Part shown: piece after piece, positions 10,852-24,300 of the stretch
Numbering within the stretch: the first letter of the stretch is position 1
Layout: each line of letters begins with the position of its first letter
Origin: Rugalucina vietnamica
Taxonomy: Eukaryota; Mollusca; Bivalvia; Lucinida; Lucinidae
NCBI GenBank assembly: GCA_964017185.1
Contig: OZ024876.1
Coordinates: 33,953,278-34,017,277 of the forward strand
DNA: 64,000 bases
Reading direction: 5' to 3'
The notes under the pieces: model-generated
Databases searched by the model: none
What the model saw: only the letters and a program-made list of their open reading frames with translations
What the model was told of the DNA's origin: nothing
Position numbers and translations under genes: made by a program

Positions 10852-13800
10852 CCTTTTACCGGTTTTACCGAGTGCGCCGATAAGTCAACGGCGGAACTCT
10901 ACGAAACAACAACAACAACAATGCAATCGGTCATGTGTCAATTTAGCAATAAATTTTAGCATCTGAGTGCTCTGTCTGCACTGCTTTATTGTCTAATTCA
11001 TATAACTCTAACTTGGCACACCCAGGCAGTGGTGTTTTAGGCAGATTTCTGAGATATTAATCGCTGTTATGTGACTTTATTGTCTACGCGCCAGCGCGTA
11101 GACTACTCTAATGTTTGAGATTGACCTACTTACAAGACAACTCATACGCCTCTCTACAACTGCAACTGCACGGTTTGAGTCTAGTGGCTTGACCATCGTG
11201 CTAGTAGGATTCCGGGTCGTTTCGCCAAGGACCGTGTAAACACCCAAAAACACCCATGCAAACCTCCCTTTGGTTGGTAACATTTGTACCAATGGTGCAG
11301 TTGGTACCAAAAATGGGGCAAATTGTAAAATTCGTGGAATTGGTGCATGATTGCATTCTATCTAAGCAACAACGGAATGAAATGAACCGACGGGTCAGGA
11401 ATGAAAGCTTTGACCGCGCCCAACCTGTGTAGCCAATTACATTCTATCCAAGCCACAACGGAATGAAATGAACCGACAGTATTGTGACGGTCGATTGTCA
11501 GGTATGAATGCTTTGACCGCACAGCGTTTTATTTCTGTTCAGAGAAATGCACCACGATGAAATGGGAGTACGGTCAGATTCTTTGACATTCTAATTTATA
11601 TATGCGAAGCGTAGACCAAGCTTTTTGTTAAAGCTTATACTTGTCGGCAATAGGTTGAAGCCGAAAGTAGAAAACTCCCGACATCCGAGAGCTTTTCGTA
11701 TCTGATTTTTGATTGGCTGTTGGTGAGCATTGCCAGAAGACGCTTGCAACTACTGTACTGAATATTTTTATCGATTTTTTGGTGCGCCTCTTTAACAATG
11801 AAGAAAAATGTTTCCGGTCGTTTCGCCCCGAGAGCGGATCGAAAAAGAACACAATTTATTTTTTGGAATGGCTTAAAAAACTTTAGGGTCTGCGAATTTT
11901 TTTAGGTAGGGTCGGGAAACCCGAAACACAGCTATTTTTTAATAGGCCTAATCAGAAAGACCATCATTATTTCTTGAATAAGGTTCATGTGTGTTGGTGA
12001 GTTCTTTGATGGCTGACTAGGACAATTCTAGCTCTTTACTGACCGTTGCAAGTAGAGCAAGTCAGTGCCATGGAATCAGCTGGTGACCCATTGATATTGG
12101 CATTGCGTTATCCTCTGCGCTTTCTTTCAGCTTCACATATTTTCTTTTTTCATAGAGAGCCGTTCCTCCTTTGTTGATGAGACTTCTCCACTTTGATCGC
12201 TCCTGTGCAGTCTGTTCCCAAGATCCTATTGGATGTAGAAATTCAGAATAGCTTTGAAGGTGTCTTTGTAGCCCTTGAGACCGCTTTCCCTCCTGTAGTT
12301 ATCCATACTTTCTTTGGAAGTCGCTCATTAGGCATTTTTATAACATAGCCAGTCCATCTTAGCTGTGCTAGTTTTAAGACTGTATGCATGCTTTGCATCC
12401 CTGCGTTTTCTATGACCTCTGTGTCTGGAATCTTGTCTTGCCACTTGATTTTAACAGCTTAAGTGGAAATGGTTAAGTCTAGCTTTCTTGGATACTGAGC
12501 TAGTATCATCTTGACGTGCCTTGTGCAATCGGTGCTTTTCTTCAGGAAGCCTCTGAATTTCATCATCGTTCTTATCAAACCAGTCTTGATCTTTGCAAGA
12601 TGGATGTCCTAAAAGAGTAGTCTTATTCGTGTCCTCTGAACTGAGATTGTTTGCATCCACTTGGTTGCAAATGTCCGTTAAGAAAGCTTGTCTCATGCTG
12701 TCTTGGTTCAGCTTTGAGACATCCAGTCTCTTAGGAGTTTTCTTGCCTTGAGGTCGCCTGTATTTCTCAACACACAGGAAGCATCCATACAAAGGGGGAA
12801 CCAATGTGTTTATAAATAATCTAGGTCACAAGACCAAGTTGGCCGCCATGCCAATGTATGGCAAAAACCTTTCAAAAATCTTCTTCTCCAGAACCGGTGG
12901 AACGATTTCAACGAATCAAGCATTAATGATTAAAGTACTACAACGTACGTGGGTCATTTCACTTGCTATTTTGCCACATTAACAGGGCGTCACGTCTTAC
13001 AACACTTATGGTCACCAAGTACTAAATCATAGTGCGTTGCGGATAAAGTTTCGTACTGCTTTTTGCATTTGAACACTATACCCCTACTGCAGCGGAGCAG
13101 GTCCAACGACGTTGCCGTTAATAATTGTGATGTTTTCTTAGTATTTGGCATTTAGGATAAAAACACTACAAACAAGAAATCTATTTCAAAAATATATTTA
13201 TACTTAGCTTAAGCCTAGGTTACATTTTCCCTACGATTAACTTGCGATTATCGTACGATGCCATTTTTTGCATTTTCGTGCGGTCTCCGCAGGGTGACTC
13301 TACGATGCCCCTACGATTCTACGGCTTCCTACGACTTCCTACGGCTTCCTACGATCTCCGTAGCCTCTACGATTTTGTAGTAGTCTGCACTTTTACAAAT
13401 TTTAAAAATCATAAGACCGTAGCCCGTAGACACGTCGTAGGTAGCATCATCGTACGGGCGCCTTTCGGAAACCCTGCAATGATCGTGCGGTCACCGCACG
13501 GTTTTATGATAATTTGGGGACTAAAATAATAAGATAATCGTAGACCTTTAGGGTGATCGTGCGGCATCCGTACGGTTATATCACAAGTTTATTAAAATCG
13601 TACGGACACCTAACATCGTACGGCTATGGTAGGGAGACCGCAAGAAATCGTAAGGACTCCTCACGGCCATCGCACAGGCTCCGTACGATTTCAACTTAAA
13701 GTGTATGGAGACCCTTTGATTTCCCTACGATCTCCAAACAGTTCCGACTCAGGACATCGAAGAAAGCTAGAACAAGAAATCGAACGATGCCCGTATGAAT

Positions 13801-16800
13801 TGTAAACACCTACGTCGTAGCCCATGATCACATTCGATTTTTAAAAAATCGTAGGGAAATCGCGGACCGAAAAATCGTACAATGATCGGGGCAAATGTAA
13901 CCTACTAGTCATGACCCCTTGCGGCCTCCCTACGATCACTGTACGATTTTTGTTCCCAAATTATCATAAAAAATCGTGCGGTGACCGCTCGATTATCGCA
14001 GGGTGCCCGTATGATGCCCTGCGACGTGTCTACGGTCTACGGTCTTACGATTTTAAAATTTGTAATAGTGCAGACTATTACAAGATCGTAGAGGCTTCGG
14101 AGATCGTAGGGAGTCGTAGAATCGTAGGGACATCGTAAGGTCACCCTGCGGAGGCCGCACGAAAATGCAAAAAATGGCATCATCGGAAGCTAATCGTAGG
14201 CCAAATGTAACTAAGGCATCAGTCAGAAGTCCAAGGGACTCCGTACGATATCCACTAACAGTCTGCGGAGACCCTACGACTACCGTGCGGCCTCCTTGCG
14301 TTTTGTATCAAAAAATATAGGGATTCCGTACGGACAACGCACGGGATCCGTACGATATCTACGTACTATCTGCGGAGACATACGACTGCCGTACGATCGC
14401 CTTGCGTTTTTGTATGAGAACGTCGACAAATGGCAGATCAAAAAAATCGTACGATGCCCGTATGAATTGTTAACACATACGTCGTAGCCCACGATCTCCT
14501 TCGATGTCTAAAAATCGTAGAGAAAATCGCAGACCGAAAAATCGTACGATGATCGGGGCAAATGTAACCTAGGCTTAAATGATGCTGTAGCATATAATTG
14601 GAAATTTAAGTAAAATAATTATAACCAAAGATCAGGCATGCATAATAAGAATAATTAACTAGTTCTATCTACTGTTAACCACTTCCCATAGTAATATTAC
14701 TGTTAGCTGAAATCCCTTTTTAAAAATAGGTGGCATGTAATAAAAATTGAAGTCCCCAATTAAAATGAAGCAAAATAATTGCTTATTTTCCATGAAAGAA
14801 CATATTTCAGATGTTTAAATATAATGACCCTGTACTTTTGCTCCGCATGTTTTTGCCGACGTCATAATTTTGTCGTTGAAACTTTATAGGTAAACTTCTT
14901 TATCTTTCTCCCAAACTATCAAATTGTCCTCAAATTTCATAATATTATCATTAAATGATAGTAAGGCTTGTATATTTTTCTTAAAGATCACAATATATCT
15001 TTGTTGATTTAGCAGATTGCGAAAAATAGCAGTTCCGAAAACATTTTGCATAATTTGACTTGCTCCGGTCATGCCTACTCATGGTTACCAAGGTAACTGT
15101 AGCATTGAGGTCTTTGAAGTGAGTGTCATGTTGTACCGTGAGTAAAATAAATTCCAATATGGCCAATTATTTTGTATGAGAACTTTTTATTTGTTCCGGC
15201 TATGAGTTCTGGATAAAATGCGTGTGTAACGGGACTTTTGGGACAAGCCTCGTATAAGTCAACATAGGTCGCCGATGCATTTAAATGGGAAAACTGTTAA
15301 AATGTCATTTTAAAGAAACTGTCTTGCAGGAGATGGGCAGAAGGACTGAATATCAATGATTCTGAAAACAATTGGACGCCAGAGGTTCATCTGCCCCACC
15401 CCGGGGCAATATACATGTATATTACCATAATATTCAAACCTCTTCTCCTCTAAAACCGCTTGGCCATTCAAAGCCAAATTTTAAATGAAGCATCTATAGG
15501 AAGGGAGAACCAAAGTGTGTATGAAATACCCAGGTCACATGACAAAGATGGCCGCAATGCCCATATATGGTAAAAACTACAACTACTTTTCTTTTGTCCA
15601 GTGACTGTGTCTTTTGGACTCTCAGGTGAGCGATCGTTGCCCTTGGGCTACTTGTTTCCTTACCCATTTATGATGAATGGATGCCGATCATTATCAATTG
15701 AGAGGGTCCACTGTCATTGCGAGGGACATCAGGAGTGACTTTTTTTAAATTTCATTTTTTCGATTAAATCTTTTTAAGCAAACAGAATTGCAAATCCTTG
15801 TGTCGTACAAATAAGACGCCAGCCTAAATGAATTAATAGGAAGGTTGCGAAAAATATACGGGTACGGGTACGTGTAGAGCAGAATTTGTTCAAATATAAT
15901 TCTTGCAATGTTTATTGTCGTGCCAAAGGTGATTTTGGTTCGGTACACCGTTACGGTGCAAAACGATGGGGCTGGTACGTCGCGGTGCGAAACGGTACGG
16001 TAGGCACGATACGCTACGATACGGTGCGAACCGGAACGATAGGTATGGTACGGTGAGAAACGGTTCGTTTGGTGCAAAGCATTGCGAAATGGTGCGGGAG
16101 ATACGGTGCGATAGGAACGCTGTCTACGGAGCGATACGGTAAGGCGGCTACAGTGCGGTAAGTTGCGATGCTGTACGGTATTTGCAGTGCGTCTATACGA
16201 TGCAGTGTAGTAAGGCTCGATACGGTGCAGTCCGATAAAGTGTGGTACTATGCTTCGAGTGCGATGCGATATGGTAATGTGTATTCCGTTACGACGCGCA
16301 GGGTGTGGTACGTAAGAGTGATGCGAAACGGTGCGATATAGCTCCGCAAGAACGGTGTGATACGGTACAGTCAGTACGTTGCGATACGTAGCTGTTAATA
16401 CGGTACGATAGGTACGATAAGAATGACGCGGTTAGAACGGTGTGGTAAAATACGGTGCGATCAGTTGCGATACGGTACGGCAAGTAAATTGCGATACAAT
16501 ACGGTAAAGACGGTACGATACGGTACAGTAAGTTTCTATGCGATAGGTACGGCTAGTATATTGCGATTCAGTACGGTAAACACGAAGCGATGCGGTACGG
16601 TAAGTACGTGATACGGAAATATACGGTTCGGTAATTACGGTGCAATACGGAACCGTACTTTTAACAAACCTTAAAACATTACATGACTTTTCTAAAGTAT
16701 CGTATAAACCTATCGCAAAGTATTTTATCGCACCCTTTTAACCGTACCGTATCACGTCGCACTTTGCGTACCGTATCGAAGCTTACTTACCGTGTCATAT

Positions 16801-19800
16801 CGCACCGAATCATTGTGCCGTTTCACATCTGACCGTGTCGCACCCTACTCATCATACCATATCATACATGGGTATCGAAATATACCTTACCGTATCACAT
16901 CGTAAACGAAAAATATTCATCGATATGGAACTGTAAGTAGGGTGCGACACCGTAAGTATGGTACGATACGGTACCCAAAGTGCGGCGCGATACGGTACGC
17001 TGAAAATGGTGCGATCCCTTGCGATAGGTACATACGGTACTGCAGAAACGGTATATATTGTACACGAAACTGTAAGTAAGGTACGGTATACATGTAAGAA
17101 CTACCGTATCGCACCGTAATTACAATCCGTATTGAACCTTATCGCATCGTACTTATCGTATCGTTTGGTACCGTATTGCAACGTACTAACCGTACCGAGC
17201 CCTATCACACCATATTTACCGTTATATTTCGCACTATATTCGCCGTACCTCATTGTACCGTATTAATCGTGCGTATCGCCAGTTATTGCTTCGTACTGAC
17301 TGCTTCGTTCGTACATACCTTTCGCTAGGTACCATACTTACCGTACCGTATCACATCGTACTCGGCGAACTGTGTCGCACCGTTCTAATGCAGCTTTCAC
17401 ACTTATCACGATTCCACCACGATTGGTAATGTGGTCTTCATTGTGGACCAATCGGGACTATCGTATCCAATCTTATCAGATCGCATCACATCTTGATATC
17501 AATCGTGATATTCGGGCTAATCGTGGAAATTTTTTTGGCTGCCAAAAATTTTGCCACGATTACCACGATTGGTGGGACTATCGTGACCATCGCATCAGAT
17601 CGTATGACATCGTAACAAATCGCAACAAATCCTATCTCATCTTGTTCCTAAATCGCGGTGATCGGGATCGACTAAAACACCGCGCTCTGTTGAGATGAGT
17701 TGCGATCTCCTACGAATTGTTACGGTCTGTTACGATTCGAGAAAAAATGCCTGGCCCGATTAATTGCGAGGCGATGCGAATGACTCCCGATAGGATTCGT
17801 TTTGATACGAGTAAATGCGATGGGACACGACAAGCCACGCTTTTGCCACGAATGCTTACGATCTGTTACGAATTATCAATACATTAAATACATCGGGCAA
17901 GATAACTTTTATTCCTTGATCAACAACAGAAAAGTAAATATCAATACGGTCCTTTTCAGTATTAATTCGAAATCTGAAGGTTGCCAGGAAATGGCAACAG
18001 AGACAGGGATGGAAAGGGGAAGGATAAGGCATTAATAATGCAAATGTCGCATTCTCGTCATTCTCTGCTCCTCCATCATCAGTGTTGTTTCGTTTTCAGA
18101 GATTAAAAACGTAATGAGGTATATATTTGTTTTCGAAGTAAATATACCAATCGCGGTCTCATCGTGACACAATCTTTGCCACAATCGCCAAAAATCAAGC
18201 CAACAATAGTAAACTATCGCAACATATCGTATCAGTTCTTGAGACTCGTACCAGAACGCATCTAAGCGTATCAGTTCGTATCAAATCGCGGTCAAGTATC
18301 GTGAGAATCGTGTCAGATCGCATTAGAATCGGGGTTTAATCGTAATAATCTTATCGGATCGCAACAAATCGTATCTATTCGGGACCAATATCGTGTCGCC
18401 AGATTTTGACCGATCGCCAACCTATCGTATCAGATTGCAACAGATCGTATCAAAACGCAACGACTCGTATCAGAACGTCAGATTTTGGCAAAATGTCCCG
18501 ATTAGCTGCGATTTGTCAATCGTGGCATTCGTAACAGATCGTGCTCTAGTGTGAAAGCCGCATAACGTACCGCTCTGTATCATACTGTAATTGCTGTGTC
18601 TTGCCGTTCTAACGTGTCGCACCGTACTCATCGTATCGAAACGCACCTTCCGTATCGCACTGTACTCGCAGCATTATCGCTGTACCATGTCGCACCGCAC
18701 CGTATCGAACATTAGGAGCACCATTCCTCCAGCACCATTTCGCAACATACCGCACCAACTATACCTTTTCTCAACATATCGTACCGCTTCTCACCGCGCC
18801 GTACCAACCATATCGTTTCGCACCGTAACGGAGAACGGAAACAAAATCACCTTTGACACGACAATAAACATGGCAAGAATTATATTTGAACAAAAACTGA
18901 TCTACCCGTACCGAGTACCCGTACACGTACATTTTTCGCAACCACTCTAATGTTTTTCTAATTCAGTATATTACATAACTGGTCTATTTATTTGTTCCAT
19001 ACATACAAGTTTTGCAGTAACAGCTGTTCTTTTGTTCTTAAACCCGTAATGATCTTTATTTACAGTAAAGAAGAAAAGTTATGCTAGGAAGCTCGACAAT
19101 GAACTCGTGTTCCTTAGGAAAACTAAGACAGACATTGACAAAAAGTACCAAAACCTTGAAACACTTTACGAGAAGCAAATGGTAAGTCTGGATCCATATG
19201 AGTGGTGGCATCATCAGGGTATTTCATTGGGTATACTTTCTACTGGGTCCTGGCGTAGGTAGGGACAATAAACCATGTACATTACGAATACACGCCCATG
19301 TAATATATAGATTTTTCTGAAGTTGTAAAAATAGAAAATTTTCCTTGAAATTGTTTAATATTTTGCTCAAAACATAGATTGTGGGTACACGTTAGAACCG
19401 CCTCGTACTAACGAGTGCCCACAATATATGTTTTGGACAAAAAATAAAAAAAAGTATACAGACCCCATTTTTCTATATAAAAAAGTGTGTATGCATTTCA
19501 CGGACATGTTTTCCTGATGTAAAGTGAAGTATGAGAGTCAAAACAATTGAGTTTTAATTCAATTACTAGTATGCCAATGTTATGTATTGAAGGCATCCAG
19601 AATATAAACAAGTAGCCCAAGGGCAACGATCGCTCACCTGAGAAACAAAACAAGCGGTTACAGAGAAGATCTTTGAAAAGTGTGTATAGACGACAGATGG
19701 ACCAATGTCAAGAGATACCTTGACCTAAATTAATCACATACCTTCATCTACTCCATTAGTTGTTTGCATCTACCACTTTTCAGGTCTCAGGCAGCAATAG

Positions 19801-21247
19801 TTATCACTTTTTCCCATGTAAAAGCCAATGTTTCCAAACTTGGCCTTGCCATAAAATAGGACAAGGTCATTGCAGGGTCATGATTTATATAAACATTGTA
19901 ATACTGAGTCATAGATGCTTCATGCATCTATGCTCCACCGGTTCCAAAGAAGAAGATTTTGAAGGGTTCCTGCTTCCTATTGTTGCTTCATATATTATTT
20001 GGCTTTGATTGGCAAAGCGGTTTCAGAGAAGAAAAGATCTTTGAAAAGTGTGTATGGACGACAGACCGGCCAAGGTCAAGAGATGACTTTGACCTAAATT
20101 AATCATATACCTTCATCTAATCCATTAGTTGTTCGCATCTAGCACTTTTCAGTTCTCAGACTGCAAAAGTTTTCAAAAAATCCATATATAGTTTTCACTT
20201 TTTCCCATATTAAACCCAATGTGTCCAAACTTGACATTGCCGTAAAATAGGTCAAGGTCATCACAGGGTCATGATTTATATACACATTGTAGTACTTGAG
20301 TCAAAAATGTTTCATGCCAAGTTTCCTTGAAATCGGTCCACCGGTTCCAGAGAAGAAGATTTTTGAAGAGTTTTTACCATATATGGGCATGGTGGCCATC
20401 TTGGTCATGTGACCTGAATTATTTATATACACATTGGTTCCCACTTCCTATAGATCCTTCATATAAAATTTGGATTTGATTGGCCAAGCGGTTTCAGAGA
20501 AGAAGATCTTTGGAAATGTGAACGCACGCACGCACGGACGGACGCCGGCTCGAGTACCATACTATAAGCTCCCCATGAGCCTTCGGCTCAGGTGAGCTAA
20601 AATATAGGTATATTTTGTTTGTTTGTATTGTGGCTTATTGTTCCAGTCAACAAATTTTCAGTCATGTCGGGACGGAGTCACCACTTCCTGGATTTTAAAC
20701 AGTACTCTGGGGAGTTAATATGTCTTGCTCAATGACACAGCACGGTGCCGCCTTGGGTATTGAATCAAGAACATCTCGAGTCGGAGTCCTAATCCTCCGA
20801 TGCTCTACCACCATGCCACGGCGCTCCCAAGTATAGGAATCGTTTCGCTTGCATACAAGACAATTAAATTGCGTTTCTTGTTTTATTGCACGCAGGTAAA
20901 CCTATGATTGTCAGTGGTTTATGATAAATTCAAGTATATTTAAGGATGCAAATATCAAAATTTATTTCCTGTTTGCTCATTAGACACCGGAAAATCGTCA
21001 TAGAAAAATATTAAAAAAAGCATTAAATCAACTTTAAAGATTTCCATTTTTATCAACAAATGAACAAAACTAGTGAAGCTTTCTAAATCAAGATATCATT
21101 ACAGTAAAGCCTAGTAATGTATACCTGCATGTATGTATGTTTTGAGGGCATCGGGGGAGATTGGCTTAGCCAACCATGTTACCCTCTTTGAATAAAGCAA
21201 CTTACTTACCCACTTACTTACTCACTCACTCACTCACTCACTCACTC

Positions 21248-21334
<87 letters not shown>

Positions 21335-24300
21335 CACACGCCCATGTAATATACATGTACAGATTTTTCCTTAGTTGTAAAAATTTAAAATTTTTGCTCA
21401 AAACATAAGATTGTGGGTACAAGTTAGAACCGTTTCACTTCTAGCTTTATTGTGTGACCTTACAGCCTGGTTTGTGTCGGACCTAGTGGGAAACCCAAAT
21501 TGTTGCTTTTCTCATGCACAGGCTCAAATTATCATCAAGTTACATGCGTTCTAGAGTCATGTGGATCAATGATTCACCTCGTAATACGCTTAAATTTTAA
21601 CAGCTGCAGCATCAAGTTGTATTTTAAATTATTCGCAGATCGCAGGTTCGATCATATATAGTATCTGTGTTTTATTGATTCATATATAAAATGAAATTTA
21701 CAGGAAAACGTATGACAATTTTCCTCCATGCAAAGTGCCTTTTAGCCGTTAATACCACTCTCACCTATACCGAATTTCCCTTGCGAATGCCCTTTCGAAT
21801 GCAATTTTGTGCAAATTCGCATTAATCGCTAGAAATTCGGTAGCATTCAGTAGTATTTGTAAGCATTCGTAAGCATTCAGTGAAAATTTCAAGTTGTTGC
21901 GAAAATAAGGAGCATTCTTCTAAAATTCGGAGGAAAATCAGATTCGGAACATCATTCGTAAAATAATCGTAATCACTTCTGATTGATCGTAAAACATTTG
22001 TTACGATGGCATTGTATGGATTCTGTAGCATATGATTAAATTTTATTGAGTTACGTGTGTCGGTAAAGAATCGCAATATTTTCACATTTAATCCATTTTT
22101 GTCGAATAGATTTTCCCATCATTATCATTTGGGTGAGTCCACTTTCATTTTTAGGGGCGTCAGGAGTGATTTTTAAATTTTATTCAATTTTTCAATGAAA
22201 ATTTTCTAAGCAAACAGACTAGCCCCAGATGGGACGCCGCGTTCTGCGGCGTCACATCTGGGGCTATTCTGTTTGCCTATGTCCCATAAAAGGGACGCTA
22301 GGCTTAAATGAGTTAAGACTCAGTTTTTAGCATAGTTTATTTATTCGGGCGCTATTCTTCAAATAAAAACCATTATTTATGGTGTGAAGCGTTATCCATA
22401 GATGTATGACAGACAAATTAAAGCCCCGTGAAATTTTGGTTTGCACAGTAAATTGTCTCTTTGATTATGTAAATCGCAAGTGGTGTGAGTTTCAAGAGAA
22501 GACTTTGATCAGTATTGACATATATTTTCTATGCCCCTTGACATTGTTTGTGATTTCGACTTACGTTGATATTGTTTGCTAAAATGCTTGCGAATAAGTG
22601 ACAAGTGAAAACAATCGACAATCATTCGCTACATAGTCGCTTCATTCGTAAGGTGTTTGCAAGACGTTCGCATTAGTTGTAAGGGCATTTGTAAGCCGTT
22701 CTTAACATGCGTAAGGCATTTTCAAGAATTCGGCAGTGTGGATGGCAATCAAACCGGTTTTCTCATGACGCGGCTCAACTGATTTCAGATGAGCCTTGAA
22801 AAGTTGTACACCATGTGTTGGGAGCACTCAGAAATTCAAGTGGAGGTAGAGAAAATACTCAAATGCGACGAACAAGGTATGTAGACCTCACGTAAAATAC
22901 CAACAGATTCACGAATGCAAGCTAGGCTGGCAAGAATTCGTTTTTTGTTTTTTTTTTGTTTTTTTTTTTGTATATTAAGTTTAATCTGTATGAGGTAATC
23001 GAAAATATTTGAGAAGGCGTTCCTTTCCTGCAGATTGATTAAATGTTTGGTGGACACGACAGTAGTAATAAAGTGATGATTGGAATTTGCTTAACGATTA
23101 CACATGTGGATTGTTTCCGAAACGTTTCTTCCATATACATGTATCACATTTTCTCATGTTGCAGATGCTGTCAAAAATGGCAACGGTCCACGAAAATCCT
23201 TTGGCAACGCAATTAACAGTGTATTCAAACATAGTGCGGATCCTCCTATTGTGGTCATAGAAAAGCTTATCCATAACAAAAATCTAGTCAACGGATACAT
23301 CACAGGGACTGATTCTAAATACACAGTGCATGAAAGTCCTATAAAAGAAAGTCCAATTAAAACCAGTCCAATTGCGAACGGTCATACCAAGAAAGCAAGT
23401 AAAAAGGATAAAAGCAAGAAAACGAAATCCAAAATTGAATCCGACTCTGTTCATAATAGTGTGGACGAAGGTGAAAGTGATAGCATTCCAAAATTCGCCC
23501 TAGGCATTGATAAGGTTGATAGTGCAATAGACGAAGTATTCATGGACAGCGATGCGTCAGATACCCCGGTACGTCGGGCGGCGACCGTGCAGGAGGTGAC
23601 GGTCCAGATAGAGGAGGTGTCGAGACAGAAACAGTTACCGTCGGTGTCGAGAAGTATGGTAGAGGACTCGGACGGGGTAACCATGAGGCGTAAGTTTATA
23701 TTTGTAGTTAATTCTTTTAAGACTGTCATTATATTGTTATCCATTCAAAACTATTATTTCTGCAATCATTCTGTCCATGTGATCTAACGTTTATAGGAAA
23801 GGTTTCCCTCGACAAAAATAACTGGAAGAGAATAAAATATAATGGTTTGATCCTTTGGAAGCAATAAAACATTCAAAGGGAGATAGTGTGGACTATATTG
23901 CGCAACTTCAGGTAATGAACCCTCATCAGTAGCCCCTTTTTAACCCGGCAACGAAATCCAGACCATTGTGCTGCAATTTCGAGAATTTACTCGAGAAGTC
24001 TATATCAAAGACACATTCCTAAATGGGGTCAACTAATTTAAACGTTGCTTAGACGTATGCTTCTACAGCTGTAAACTTAAGTGTTTTGAACACTCTGGAG
24101 TGTTCAAAGGACCGAAAGAAAAATATGATCTGCACTAGGTGAATGATGCACGGGGAGACTTTTTAGGGCCGCCACACAGCACAATGCCAGCTGCAGAAAT
24201 CGTTTTCTGTGAGTATTTTGATACTATTTCTTTTTCAACTCACGGTGAGCTAGGTTTGTTTATATACCCCAGCGTTTATATACTAGCCCCAGGGGGTACA

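Larger units (their letters stand above)
8291..15654 (-). mobile_element. Hairpin-ended element (reverse orientation) split by nested insertions
   Basis: The right-end hairpin is at 8291-8332 (GCTCACCTGAGCCGAAG...) and the left end at 15625-15654 (CTCAGGTGAGCGATCG then GCCCTTGGGC). Three family segments lie in the expected order: 8291-8895, about 12779-12955 and about 15245-15654. The first two adjoin at an AAGCATC block. The gaps hold the 1-kb palindrome and an RTE-type LINE (8895-12779) and a fold-back element (12960-15240). That one element was split this way is inference from order and orientation. Confidence 0.6.

Noticed and set aside
12451-12804. Possible host gene exon on the minus strand
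   Set aside because: The translated segment matches the endonuclease-to-RT linker typical of RTE-type LINEs and lies next to the LINE C-terminal end in the same orientation.
15745-18950. Several open frames rich in Tyr, Arg, Ser and Thr
   Set aside because: They follow the TACGGT/GATACGG motif period of the fold-back element, which produces Arg/Tyr-rich translation in any frame.
23451-23744. Minus-strand open frame of 97 codons
   Set aside because: It is the antisense shadow of the large tail exon 23165-23689, which has splice sites in phase with its neighbours.
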